From Spirirestis rafaelensis WJT71-NPBG6 (lineage in GTDB: Bacteria; Cyanobacteriota; Cyanobacteriia; Cyanobacteriales; Nostocaceae), in NCBI GenBank assembly GCA_019359015.1, contig JAHHID010000003.1, forward strand, positions 1 to 64,000: a stretch of 64,000 nucleotides of DNA. The letters run 5' to 3'. Made by a program: the position numbers and the translations under genes. The notes under the pieces were generated by a model that worked only from the letters and a program-made list of their open reading frames with translations, had not been told where the DNA came from and searched no databases. Positions 28,001-36,012 of this stretch are shown here, piece after piece (position 1 is the stretch's first letter; each line of letters opens with the position of its first letter).

Positions 28001-28223
28001 TGCCGCCAGATGCTACAGATCCCAAAGCTCGATCAGTGGCATTCGTGCTACCAAAGCTGTAGAGTGCCCCTGTAGTGTTTGTGCCAGTACCTGCCAAGTA
28101 AACTGTCCTATTAGAGTACCAGCCATCAATAGTGGAGTCATCAGTCCATGTGTTATTGGTGCCTGAATTGAGTAACGAATCAAAGTTTTGAGAATAGGAA
28201 CTGCTCAAATTAATTGCAGCCAT
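25086..28223 (-). CDS. Secreted ExeM/NucH-type nuclease with Calx-beta and RTX repeats
   Basis: A 1045-residue multidomain protein. Residues 1-205 form a beta-rich region starting without a signal peptide. A Calx-beta domain follows (about 208-325; ATNGTDYTP, GPETVTLTL, ATVTIADND). About 327-595 looks like the OB-fold DNA-binding region of ExeM (REIQGTAHISPLNG, GFYLQDPN). The endonuclease/exonuclease/phosphatase domain spans about 600-905, with TLATFNVENLDPGD, INLEEIQDN, VVAGDLNDFEFS and the catalytic SDHDP. The tail (about 906-1045) has NGTSGRDTLIGTAFGDRITG and GQDDITTGAGNDLI, RTX calcium repeats used for type I secretion. It should degrade extracellular DNA. No secretion genes lie next to it. 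Confidence 0.9.
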   Translation of the reverse strand: MAAINLSSSYSQNFDSLLNSGTNNTWTDDSTIDGWYSNRTVYLAGTGTNTTGALYSFGSTNATDRALGSVASGGTNTIFYGVRFLNNTANTINSLNINYVGEQWRNGGNTTPQQLDFQYQIGATTITGGTWIDFDSLDFTSPVATATAGALDGNVAANRATLSSTLSGITIAPNQEIWLRWQDLNDAGNDHGLGIDDFSISAGGVTPPNATTVTIQATDSAAAEEQSDPGTFRITRTGDTSTSLSVNYTVATGAGQATNGTDYTPNLNGTATIAAGQSFTDITITPVDDSAVEGPETVTLTLVGTADYDLGGSSTATVTIADNDTAPAVRIREIQGTAHISPLNGQRVNSVPGIVTALRSNGFYLQDPNPDTNDATSEGVFVFTSSAPTVSVGNSILVSGTVSEFRPGGSGGTNNLTTTQIISPTITTVSTGNPLPSAIILGNGGRTIPTTVISNDAASGNVENPATVFDPAEDGIDFYESLEGMLVQVNNAVAVGPTTSNGEIAVLADNGANASVRTPRGGIIIQPGDFNPERIIIDDAIITNEPQVNVADSFNGSIVGVIDYSFSNFKLLNTQALPSVISGGLQREVTNLAPVANQLTLATFNVENLDPGDGATSFNNLASRIVNNLRAPDIINLEEIQDNNGPTNNGVVDATTTYNTLISAIAAAGGPTYEFRQIDPVNNQDGGQPGGNIRVGFLFNPDRVQFVDRPGGGSTTDTTVNNVGGVPQLSASPGRILDTDPSNGNAFDNSRKPLVGEFIFNGQTVFVVGNHFNSKGGDQALFGPNQPPALSTEAQRNQQATEVRDFVQSILAINPNANVVVAGDLNDFEFSNPLSILEAGGLNTLIETLPENERYTYNFEGNAQTLDHILVSNNLFNKLNGFDAVHINSEFADQDSDHDPVLARFDLINVINGTSGRDTLIGTAFGDRITGFDGQDDITTGAGNDLIVYTSLNGNGNSINEGDKILDFTVGADKFVFTELLDSIVPGGYNGTNAIADGYISFGARGRDTQILIDSDGSGNLPARPFIRVENVLVADLNNANNFVF

Positions 28224-29256
28224 AAAGTTACCTGGGTTGCTCTAAAGGTTAAGTGATCAATAGTTCAGTCAATCGAAGTTGAAGCCCTTGAAGGTAAAAA
28301 TATCCGTAGAAGAGCTTTTACGAGCTATTGCTATCAACAGCCAGTTGAGACAAGAGTATGCGTAGATCCCGAAAGGCACCCTGATCATCTGAATCGCACG
28401 CATTAATTGCATTATTTCTCTCAACATAACTAAGTGATATCGCGCAAATTATCTTCTATCAAAAAGCACCTAAGTAGCATTCATACCTGAGGGTAATCAT
28501 CTAAATTTGGTATATTATGCAACTTAAATTGTCAGATAATGGTACAAAAAGCAGTACTACCTAAAAGGCTAAATAAGTGTTATCACTTACAAAGGCTATA
28601 GTATATTACTTAATAATCGTAAACAATAAGTTAAGCTAACTTTAAAATTTGAGTGCGATAAAATTTTCTTAAGCGTGGTTTGTAGTTCATGATGACTGTT
28701 ATAAACTTGATATTCTCAATCAAGAAAATACTTAGCCAAATTAACTCGGTTTCAGCAAGAGAAACTTAGTGCTGCATTATCTTCCCAAGCAAGTGATTCA
28801 TCTAATCGGGTGAATGCGATCGCACTGCTACTGTTGAACTTCCCGGCAAACCTTTGCTAATTCAATGATTAGACGACAAACGGCTTTATATCAAACAACT
28901 ACCAGAAAAAGTTTTTGTTGGTAAATTATAACTCCATCATTCGTGGAAAATTATAAGCCCGGTAACTTGCGGGAAATCGGGTTTCTGGAGATGGAACGAT
29001 AAAAAGCGAAAGTCGCATTGCTTGCAGATCTTGAAAATCTTTGCTTAGTTAAGTTATTGTCAAAACCCTATGTGTCAATTTTCAAAGTGACATATTAGCT
29101 ATAGCAACTATTTCTTTATTAGCATTATCTTTTGATCATAAGATATTTATATATTAAATTTTATTGTCTATAGTGTTCAATATTATCGCTCTGTATTATC
29201 TAATTTTTTACACGTAAAAACTATTTAGCTCCTTTGCAATCAGGGAGAAATAAAGT
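28224..29256. other. Long intergenic region, no clear gene
   Basis: 1033 bp of mostly AT-rich sequence in front of both the leftward nuclease and the rightward TIGR02391 gene. It holds a HIP1 site at 28817-28824 within a 31-bp direct repeat whose second copy is near 30152. All frames are broken by stops; no decayed gene could be named. Promoters for both flanking genes are presumably here. Confidence 0.55.
28794..28824. repeat. 31-bp direct repeat, left copy
   Basis: Starts TGATTCATCTAATCGGG and ends in a HIP1 octamer plus A. It matches 30152-30182 with one C/T difference. The two copies bracket the TIGR02391 gene 1.36 kb apart. Confidence 0.75.
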
Positions 29257-29676
29257 ATGAAACTTGAACAAATTATTTCCCCCTTTCTTTATGAAATTGT
29301 TAGACAAAAATACGAATGCGGACTTTATAGAGATGCGATACTTGCAGCGACATTTCAATTGCAAGAGTGCATTAGGGTTAAGGCTGATTTAGACACGTCA
29401 GAAATTACAGCTAATTTTGAGTGCATCAATGAGGTCTTCGGAATGCCGAAACCACTTATCAAAGTCAATAGCATGGATACTGTTGGCGAAGTATATGAAC
29501 AAATGGGATTTGAGAAAATTTTGCAGGGAATATGGCAAGGTATCAGATATTCTCGAATTCATGCTGAATGTTTGGATGATGAAACTACAGCTTATGCCAT
29601 CATTGTGTTTATAGACTATCTGATAAATCGCATTCAAAATAGCGTCAATATAGAGTATGAACTAACTAAAGATTGA
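29257..29676 (+). CDS. TIGR02391 (Ymh)-family protein, HEPN-like
   Basis: A 139-residue, mostly helical protein. The first helices (PFLYEIVRQKYECGLYRDAILAATFQLQECIR) resemble the HP.I...F..GHY..AV..A start of TIGR02391 proteins, and KPLIKVNSMDTVGEVYEQMGFEKILQGIWQGIRYSRIHAE matches their conserved core in order. R97 and H102 form an Rx4H motif, as used by HEPN ribonucleases; whether the family belongs to HEPN and whether this protein cuts RNA is inference. Family members occur alone and near defence or restriction genes. GGGAG precedes the ATG. It stands alone: no antitoxin or nuclease gene adjoins it, and direct repeats flank it. Confidence 0.7.
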   Translation: MKLEQIISPFLYEIVRQKYECGLYRDAILAATFQLQECIRVKADLDTSEITANFECINEVFGMPKPLIKVNSMDTVGEVYEQMGFEKILQGIWQGIRYSRIHAECLDDETTAYAIIVFIDYLINRIQNSVNIEYELTKD

Positions 29677-30280
29677 TTCATCGTAGTAACAACTTTATTC
29701 TTTAATTTAAAGGCTAAAAAACTAAATATATTCCTAATAAATTATTTTAATTTAAGCTAAATAGAGTTATTAACCCTAATTACCTAAAAGTATTTTATTA
29801 AAACTGTGCTCTTAACTATCCTTTGGGGTAACGAGTAATGTCATGTGCGGTTAATTCTATAAAATATCATTGCTTACCCGACGTAGTGAAGCGTTTGCGC
29901 TCACACAACGTTGCGTGAGCAATCAGAAAGTCTCTGCGATCGCTTCACAACGGAACGCTATTGACTTGCATTCATCCGGACTTGACATAAAATATAAACA
30001 TCCAATATGACACAATTTTTGTAGACAGAACCCGTATCGGGGTGATTTTACAGAAATTTTTTTATATGTCATCCGTGCCGATCGCCTGTACAGCATACGA
30101 CAAATTTTCATGCAAGAAGGGGAAATTTCCCTAAAATCATCCTCCTGTAACTGATTCATCCAATCGGGTGAATGCGATCGCATGTATTAGAACTACCCTG
30201 AAAGAAGAGGCTAATGTGCTTTGCTACTGATGATTACTTTCTGTACTATGTCAGTTGCTTCTGTGTAAAAGGGTTATAAA
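29677..30280. other. Intergenic region, with small hairpin and repeat copy
   Basis: No gene supported. A palindromic cluster GCTCAC..CAACGTTG..GTGAGC lies at 29899-29920, and the second 31-bp repeat at 30152-30182. The GTG start of the sensor kinase at the end is preceded by AAGGG. Confidence 0.5.
30152..30182. repeat. 31-bp direct repeat, right copy
   Basis: Same orientation as the copy at 28794-28824, differing at one position (CATCC instead of CATCT). Both end in GCGATCGCA; similarity stops abruptly upstream and fades within a few bases downstream. Confidence 0.75.
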
Positions 30281-32854
30281 GTGAATCAAACTGTGAAATT
30301 GCCATATACACCAGATTTTCATCAAGAAGCTTTGCCGTTGCTAGAAAAAATTGCGGCAAATTTACCGGGGATGATTTTTCAATTCCTGCAACAGCAAGAT
30401 GGTTCGCAGTTTGTTGTTTATGCGAGTTCTGGCTGTCGAGAAATATATGAATTAGAACCAGAAGTTGTCCAAACAGACTTTCAAATATTACGCAAACTGA
30501 TTCATCCCCAAGATAAGAAAGCTTTTGAAGAATCTGTTAGATATTCTGCTTCTACTTTGACACCTTGGCAATGGTCTGGACGCATCATCACGCCTAGTGG
30601 TAAACTTAAGTGGATTCAAGGAGCTTCTCGTCCAGAAACACAAGCGGGAGGTGATATCCTTTGGGATGGCTTGGTGATGGATATTACCGAGCAGCAAACC
30701 GCGCTGCACGAACGCAAGCAAGCGGAATCAAAATTACGCGAGAGTGAAGCGCGTTATAAAGCAATTTTAGATGCTATCCCCGATTTAATGTTTCGCATCA
30801 GTCGAGATGGCGAGTATCTCGATTTTAAAGCTGAAGGGGCAAATCTGGCTATTCCCCCAGAGAAGATCATCGGTAAAAATTTGCGGGATTTATTGCCCGA
30901 TGATGTTCTTTTAGACAGCCAAAAGGCGATCGCCAAAACTTTGGATTCTCATACTTTACAATCTTTAGAATATCAACTCTCGACGCATGAAGGAATGCGA
31001 AATTATGAAGCGCGGTTGGTAGTCAGCGGACAAGATGAAGTATTAGCTATTGTCCGTGATATTACCGAGCGCAAACAAGCAGAAATTAACTTGCAAAATC
31101 TGGCGGAAAAGTTTTCAAAGGCTTTTCGTTGCAGTCCAAATCCAATTACCATCACTACAGTCGAAGATGGACGCTTAATAGAAGTTAACGACAGTTTTGT
31201 CAAGCTCTCAGGTTATGAACGAGAAGAAGCGATTGGACGTACTGCTTTTGAGTTGAATATTTGGGTCAATCAAAACGATCGCCAAAAATTATTGCACGAG
31301 TTGCATTCCAAAGGAGCGGTTCGCAATCTGGAATTTGAATTTAGAAAAAAGTCTGGCGAACTCGGTTTTGGAACGGTTTCCGCTGAAATAATTGATTTGA
31401 ATGGGATGCGCTACATTTTGTCTGTTAATCATGATATCACAGAACGCAAGCGAACAGAAGCTCAATTACAATTGACGGCACAGCGCGATCGCTTATTAAC
31501 AGAAACTTTAGCCAGAATCCGCACTTCGCTTAATTTAGACCAAATTCTGCAAACCACTGTCAACGAAGTGCGACAATTTTTGCAAGCAGACCGAGTTTTT
31601 ATTGGTTTAAATGATGGTAGTAAAGAAGGCACAATTCTCTCAGAATCAGTAGATCCAAAGTATTCATCAGTTATAGACTGCAAGATTAAAGATCCAGTTG
31701 TCATTCAAGAAATGAAAAGGCTACTGACAACTAATCGCGTGCGTGTGGTGGAGGATATCGAGCAAATCGATGTATCTCCCAAATTAAAAGCACATTATCA
31801 ACAATTTCAAACGCGGGCGACCTTAGCAGTCCCAATTATGTTAAATGGTGAATTCTTTGGAGCGTTGATTGCTAACCAATGCTCTCATCCTCGCCATTGG
31901 CATCAAATAGAAATTGATTTACTAAAGCAAATGTCAGAACAGTTAGCGATCGCCATTCAACAAGCTCAACTATACCAGAAATTAGCAGCACTCAACACCA
32001 ATTTAGAACAACAGGTAGAAGAACGTACCGCGCAGTTACAGCAGAAAATGCAGGAACTCCAAGAAATCAATCGAGTGAAAGATGTTCTGTTACACACAGT
32101 TTCTCACGATCTGCGAACTTCGGTCATGGGTAATTTGATGGTGCTAGAGAATTTACTCAAAGGTAGTGGATTGGGAACTGGGGACTGGGGACTGGCAACT
32201 AGGAAACTAGCAACAGAGGAAAAAGAATTTACTCCCTCGACTCCCCCACTCCCCCCCTCCTCAATCACCGTACCTCGCTCAATTATCGAACGAATGATAC
32301 AAGGTAATGAGCGCCAATTAGCAATGATTAACTCCTTACTAGAACTTCATTGTAGCGAAGAAAAAGGAATTGTGCTGCATCGCGAACTTGTGCAATTTGG
32401 AACACTGCTGCCAGCTGTGCTCAGGGATTTGCAGCCAATGCTGTCAGAAAACAAAGTGACTTTGAAGAACTTGGTTCCCAAGGATTTACCGTTAATCATG
32501 GCAGATTCGACTAAATTGCAACGAGTTTTGCAAAATTTGTTGACTTATAGTTGGCTGCATAACCCGCCCGGATTAAACTTAACTTTGAAAGCGACAGTTG
32601 AGGATGAGGTAATTCGTGTTCAAATTCAAGATAACGGTGTGGGGATGAGCAAGTTAGAGTGCGATCGCCTGTTTGATTTGTTTGTCCGCGATCCTCAAGC
32701 TCGTTCTTCAACTTGCACAGGCTTAAAATTATATATTTCTCGACAAATTATTAAAGCACATCAAGGTGAAATTGGCGTTAAAAGTAATCCCAAGCGCGGT
32801 TTAACTTTCTGGTTTACCTTACCTTTGGCAAATTTGCCGACAACGAGTCGCTGA
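30281..32854 (+). CDS. PAS-PAS-PAS-GAF sensor histidine kinase with in-frame insertion and altered ATP site
   Basis: 857 residues, GTG start. Three PAS modules (about 20-145, 150-270, 275-395; each closing with DITE-type PAC ends), a GAF domain (about 405-575), a short coiled coil, then HisKA with the phosphoacceptor in VSHDLRTS (H609). The HATPase covers about 715-850. Two oddities: residues 627-661 are a 35-residue Gly/Thr/Pro-rich block where the downstream paralogue has 6, and the DNA there is a spacer-type repeat; and the N-box reads NLLTYSWLHN (752-761), so the second Asn expected for Mg-ATP is Tyr756, while the G2 box is GLKL rather than GLGL. No transmembrane segment is seen, so a cytosolic sensor is likely; its kinase activity is doubtful. 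Confidence 0.9.
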   Translation: MNQTVKLPYTPDFHQEALPLLEKIAANLPGMIFQFLQQQDGSQFVVYASSGCREIYELEPEVVQTDFQILRKLIHPQDKKAFEESVRYSASTLTPWQWSGRIITPSGKLKWIQGASRPETQAGGDILWDGLVMDITEQQTALHERKQAESKLRESEARYKAILDAIPDLMFRISRDGEYLDFKAEGANLAIPPEKIIGKNLRDLLPDDVLLDSQKAIAKTLDSHTLQSLEYQLSTHEGMRNYEARLVVSGQDEVLAIVRDITERKQAEINLQNLAEKFSKAFRCSPNPITITTVEDGRLIEVNDSFVKLSGYEREEAIGRTAFELNIWVNQNDRQKLLHELHSKGAVRNLEFEFRKKSGELGFGTVSAEIIDLNGMRYILSVNHDITERKRTEAQLQLTAQRDRLLTETLARIRTSLNLDQILQTTVNEVRQFLQADRVFIGLNDGSKEGTILSESVDPKYSSVIDCKIKDPVVIQEMKRLLTTNRVRVVEDIEQIDVSPKLKAHYQQFQTRATLAVPIMLNGEFFGALIANQCSHPRHWHQIEIDLLKQMSEQLAIAIQQAQLYQKLAALNTNLEQQVEERTAQLQQKMQELQEINRVKDVLLHTVSHDLRTSVMGNLMVLENLLKGSGLGTGDWGLATRKLATEEKEFTPSTPPLPPSSITVPRSIIERMIQGNERQLAMINSLLELHCSEEKGIVLHRELVQFGTLLPAVLRDLQPMLSENKVTLKNLVPKDLPLIMADSTKLQRVLQNLLTYSWLHNPPGLNLTLKATVEDEVIRVQIQDNGVGMSKLECDRLFDLFVRDPQARSSTCTGLKLYISRQIIKAHQGEIGVKSNPKRGLTFWFTLPLANLPTTSR
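32166..32258. repeat. Spacer-type mini-repeat inserted in the kinase gene
   Basis: GGAACTGGGGACTGGGGACT followed some 50 bases later by a CTCCCCCCTCCTC tract, the G-rich/C-rich pair found in cyanobacterial intergenic DNA. A related CCCCAGTCCCCAG tract occurs in the spacer near 48.58 kb. Here it is read through in frame. Confidence 0.7.
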
Positions 32855-32976
32855 TAATGTCACTATAAGAATGGTTTGAATGTAAAATTCAAAAAATTAA
32901 TTTTTATTTTTTAATTTTGAATTTTTAATTCCCCGTTTGCGTAGCGTCTGACAATGAGAAGGGGTTGACCGAGGTT

Positions 32977-34758
32977 ATGGAAATTGGTCACAGGCTAATG
33001 AATACCGTCATCACAAAAGTGCAAAGGTGTTGGACAACAGCCATATGGGGAAAAACATCAACAGCAGATGCAATTTTTGGGGAGTATAAAGCTTGGCGCG
33101 ATCGCTTTTTGTGGCAAAGGTTACATTTAGGAATCTGGATCGCTATTCTCTGCGTCTTTACATTTATCTTACGCGACATCTTGCAACAGGTATTTCACTT
33201 GCAAGAAGTCGCAAAGATACCGCACGAGATTAAAAATCTCGCTTTAACTATCAATACCTGCATATTCCTATGTTTATTAGTGTGTTTGGTTCTGCACAGA
33301 ACTAACATAGCGCGTCGTTATCCGGGGCGCCTTTTTTTATGTTTATCCTTTTCTGTCACTTTAGTTGAGCAATTTGTCGCTACATTCAAAGGTTTCGCTC
33401 TCCCCGATCAATTAGCTTGGATTATCGCCTTTTTGACTCAAGCTATGCTGATTCCCATCCGTTGGTATCTGCATCTGGGATCGCAGTTGGGAGTGGTAAT
33501 TTATTATTCTGTCGTAAATAGCGTCTTAGGGCTGAAACTACCCCCACCATTCAGCAATCAGCCGATATTCGGTGTAACAATGATTTTGTTGATATTTTGG
33601 GTATGTTTCATTTGCGATTTAGGAGTATTCTTATACGAAAGGCTGCAACGCTCTGAATTTTACACTCGTAAAGAACTTGAGATTGCCAATCAGAAATTAA
33701 CCGTAACAGAAGCTAAATATCGAAATATCTTTGAAAACGCGGTTGAAGGAATTTTTCAAAGCACTGGTGATGGTCGTTATATTACCGCAAATCCCGCATT
33801 AGCGCGTATTTATGGCTACTCTTTTCCAGAAGAAGTCACGACATTAATTGACATTAAACATCAATTGTATGTTGACCCGAATCGCCGTGCTGAGTTTGTC
33901 CGCTTAATTGAAGAGCATGGTAGCGTATCCGAGTTTGAATCGCAAATTTATCGCCGCGATGGTAGCATTGTTTGGATTTCAGAAAATGCATACGCAGTCC
34001 GCAATTCCAGGGGACAACTGCTTTATTACGAAGGAATGATTGAAGACATCACCAAGCGCAAGCAAGCGGAAGAAGCGCTAAGAGTATTTTTTCATGCAGT
34101 TTCCCACGACTTACGCAACCCGGTGTTGGGAACTTTAATGGTGTTGAGGAATTTGCTATCGCGTTCAGAGGACAAAATCGCTGTTTCCCGCTCAATTTTA
34201 GAGCGCATGGAACAAAGTAGTGATCGCCAACTTAGTTTAATTAATTCGTTAATGGAAGCTCATATGAGCGAAGTTCAAGGCGTAGCTTTACAACTTCAGC
34301 CAGTAGAATTATTGAAAGTCGTAGAAGCAGCGATCGCAGACTTAAAGCCGATGTTAACAGAAAATCAGGCGTTGCTGATAAATCAAGTTACCGCAGATTT
34401 ACCGATAATAAATGCCGATCCTACCCAATTATGGCGAGTGTTCTCTAACTTGATTGTCAATGCAGTCAAACATAATCCCCCAGGATTAACAATTACCATC
34501 AACGCCAGTGTCGATGATGATAAGATTTATTGCAGCGTGGCTGATAATGGCGTGGGAATGAGTCAAAAACAAAGTGATCGCTTATTTGACCTTTACTTTC
34601 GAGGTAATAGCGCCCGTAATTCTATTAGTTTAGGATTAGGCTTATATCTATGTAAGCAAATTATTACCGCGCATGGCGGCGAAATTGGCGTAAAAAGCGC
34701 CTTTTCTGCCGGGGCGACTTTTTGGTTTACACTACCAATATTTAAAGCTAATAAATAG
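32977..34758 (+). CDS. Membrane-bound PAS sensor histidine kinase
   Basis: 593 residues from the ATG at 32977; a TTG 12 bases upstream has a ribosome site directly against it and is less likely. An N-terminal membrane domain with about six or seven segments (about 45-230) resembles the MASE-type sensory domains. One PAS domain follows (about 245-365; YRNIFENAVEGIFQSTGDGRYITANPALARIYGYS), then HisKA with AVSHDLRNPVLGTLMVL and an HATPase with intact N-box (NLIVNAVKHN), DNGVGMS and GLGLYLCKQII. The kinase core is clearly paralogous to the previous gene, whose stop is 122 bp upstream, so the two probably arose by tandem duplication of the core. No response regulator adjoins them. Confidence 0.88.
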   Translation: MEIGHRLMNTVITKVQRCWTTAIWGKTSTADAIFGEYKAWRDRFLWQRLHLGIWIAILCVFTFILRDILQQVFHLQEVAKIPHEIKNLALTINTCIFLCLLVCLVLHRTNIARRYPGRLFLCLSFSVTLVEQFVATFKGFALPDQLAWIIAFLTQAMLIPIRWYLHLGSQLGVVIYYSVVNSVLGLKLPPPFSNQPIFGVTMILLIFWVCFICDLGVFLYERLQRSEFYTRKELEIANQKLTVTEAKYRNIFENAVEGIFQSTGDGRYITANPALARIYGYSFPEEVTTLIDIKHQLYVDPNRRAEFVRLIEEHGSVSEFESQIYRRDGSIVWISENAYAVRNSRGQLLYYEGMIEDITKRKQAEEALRVFFHAVSHDLRNPVLGTLMVLRNLLSRSEDKIAVSRSILERMEQSSDRQLSLINSLMEAHMSEVQGVALQLQPVELLKVVEAAIADLKPMLTENQALLINQVTADLPIINADPTQLWRVFSNLIVNAVKHNPPGLTITINASVDDDKIYCSVADNGVGMSQKQSDRLFDLYFRGNSARNSISLGLGLYLCKQIITAHGGEIGVKSAFSAGATFWFTLPIFKANK

Positions 34759-35079
34759 CTTATAACTATTTTCGCCTCAACTAAAAATCGGACATTGTTC
34801 ATTACTTTCTAGCTTTATACCTCCTTGACTTTTGCTCATAGGTCTATTTTTCCCATCACTGAAAAAGAGCGCGATCGCCCAAGTTTACCAACTTCGGGTT
34901 TTTTATTGCGATCACGATCCCAAAATATTCAATCGGGATGCGATACTTTCACACAATATGACCTATCTGGTTTTCCTGATAATCGACATTAGCGAAGCAA
35001 TAAACGAACCCAAACCCCCACCAACAGTTAAAATATTTAATTATGACTTAATTCCATACTGAATTAAATATCAAATTCT
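34759..35079. other. Intergenic region before the toxin-antitoxin pair
   Basis: 321 bp with one HIP1 site at 34871-34878. A 76-codon frame exists but has no family resemblance or good ribosome site, so no gene is called. I looked on the minus strand for the missing C-terminus of the P-type ATPase and did not find it. Confidence 0.5.
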
Positions 35080-35430
35080 ATGATTAACCTCGAAAATATC
35101 CACCCACTTACAGATTTCAAGCGTAACGTCAAACAGTTTATCGAACAGATTAAAGCGACAAAATCCCCACTTGTTCTTACAGTTAACGGCAAAGCAGAGA
35201 TTGTCATTCAAGATGCAAGTAGCTTTCAGGAGATGATGCAGCGTTTAGAAAGCTCGGAGGCAGAAGTACGCAAACTCAAATTAGAAGCATTACAGCGCGA
35301 TATTGCTCTGGGTGTGGAACAGTTGCAGAATGGGCAGTTTAGCGAATACGATGACGAGTCTTTACCGAGTTTGCTGCAAAGCATTAAAGAACGAGGACAA
35401 CGCAAACTCAACCAAGACCAAGCTCGATGA
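35080..35430 (+). CDS. Phd/YefM-type antitoxin
   Basis: A 116-residue protein whose first 50 residues read as a Phd/YefM fold: HPLTDFKRNVKQFIEQIKATKSPLVLTVNGKAEIVIQDASSFQEM, including the conserved hydrophobic strand and the TVNGKAE turn. The rest is a long charged helix and an acidic, disordered-looking tail (EYDDESLPSLLQSIKERG), the usual toxin-neutralising segment, here longer than in many Phd proteins. It overlaps the next gene by four bases (ATGA at 35427), so the two are translationally coupled. Such antitoxins normally repress their own promoter as a dimer. Confidence 0.88.
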   Translation: MINLENIHPLTDFKRNVKQFIEQIKATKSPLVLTVNGKAEIVIQDASSFQEMMQRLESSEAEVRKLKLEALQRDIALGVEQLQNGQFSEYDDESLPSLLQSIKERGQRKLNQDQAR

Positions 35431-35720
35431 ACCGTTACAAAATCTCTCAACTTGCAGAACAAGACTTGGAGGATATTTGGGTTTATCTTGCCCAAAATAA
35501 TCAAATTGCGGCGGATAAGCAAATTGCTAACATCTTAAACCGTTTGCCGATGTTGGCTCAGTTTCCAGATATGGGACAAGTACGGGATGATTTGGGCGAA
35601 CAACTCAGGAGTTTTCCTGTAAAGCCTTATATTGTGTTTTATATCAAGCTTGATGATGGGATTGAAATAGTCAGAATTTTCCATCAGTCAAGGGATATTG
35701 ATCGCCTATTTTCTGAGTAA
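35427..35720 (+). CDS. RelE/ParE-family toxin
   Basis: A 97-residue basic-core protein. YKISQLAEQDLEDIWVYLAQNNQIAADKQIANILNRLPMLAQFPDMGQVRDDLGEQLRSFPVKPYIVFYIKLDDGIEIVRIFHQSRDIDRLF follows the ParE/RelE pattern: helix, helix, then strands LRSFPVKPYIVFY and IEIVRIFHQSRD. In ParE proteins this arrangement poisons DNA gyrase; in RelE it cuts mRNA at the ribosome. The sequence favours ParE (FPVKPYIVFYI, IFHQSRD) but the distinction needs a comparison. The stop lies 7 bp from the end of the ATPase remnant on the other strand. Confidence 0.88.
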   Translation: MNRYKISQLAEQDLEDIWVYLAQNNQIAADKQIANILNRLPMLAQFPDMGQVRDDLGEQLRSFPVKPYIVFYIKLDDGIEIVRIFHQSRDIDRLFSE

Positions 35721-35727
35721 AATTTGA

Positions 35728-36012
35728 TTCCACTGTTTCCAATGCCATATCTATTCCACCCACTGCAAAGCTGATATCCGCAGCCACCAACGTCGCTGTA
35801 TCATTTATACCATCACCTCCCATGCCGACAATCCCAGAACGGCGCAGTTTTGGAATTATTTGCAGCTTATCTTCTGGTAAGAGTTCTGCTTTATACTCTT
35901 TAATATCAAGCTGTTGGGCAATTTGCTGGGCTACCTGAGCGCGATCGCCTGTTAACATGACTAGATGTTGCAATCCCTGCTTTTTCAACAATCGCACAAA
36001 AGAAGTGAACAA
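35728..36012 (-). pseudogene. P-type (heavy-metal) ATPase fragment
   Basis: Minus-strand frame of about 95 codons with the P-domain of a P-type ATPase: LVMLTGDRAQVAQQIAQQL, AELLPEDKLQIIPKLRRSG, GMGGDGINDTATLVAADISFAVGG and a shortened MALETVE. The phosphorylation DKTGT site, membrane domains and the helices after ALET are absent, and there is no proper start, so it is a remnant rather than a gene. The hinge reads MGGDGINDT where VGDGINDAPAL is usual. Homology ends 7 bp beyond the toxin stop codon, suggesting that the toxin-antitoxin pair, or a deletion tied to it, broke this gene. Metal specificity cannot be told. Confidence 0.8.

Noticed and set aside
28224-29256. Possible decayed transposon or gene in the long spacer
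   Set aside because: All six frames are broken, and no recognisable transposase motif could be read.
29923-30183. Minus-strand frame of 86 codons
   Set aside because: Basic, cysteine-rich translation with no family resemblance; it contains one copy of the 31-bp repeat.
34832-35062. Plus-strand frame of 76 codons before the antitoxin
   Set aside because: No ribosome site and no recognisable family; it includes a HIP1 site typical of spacers as well as genes.
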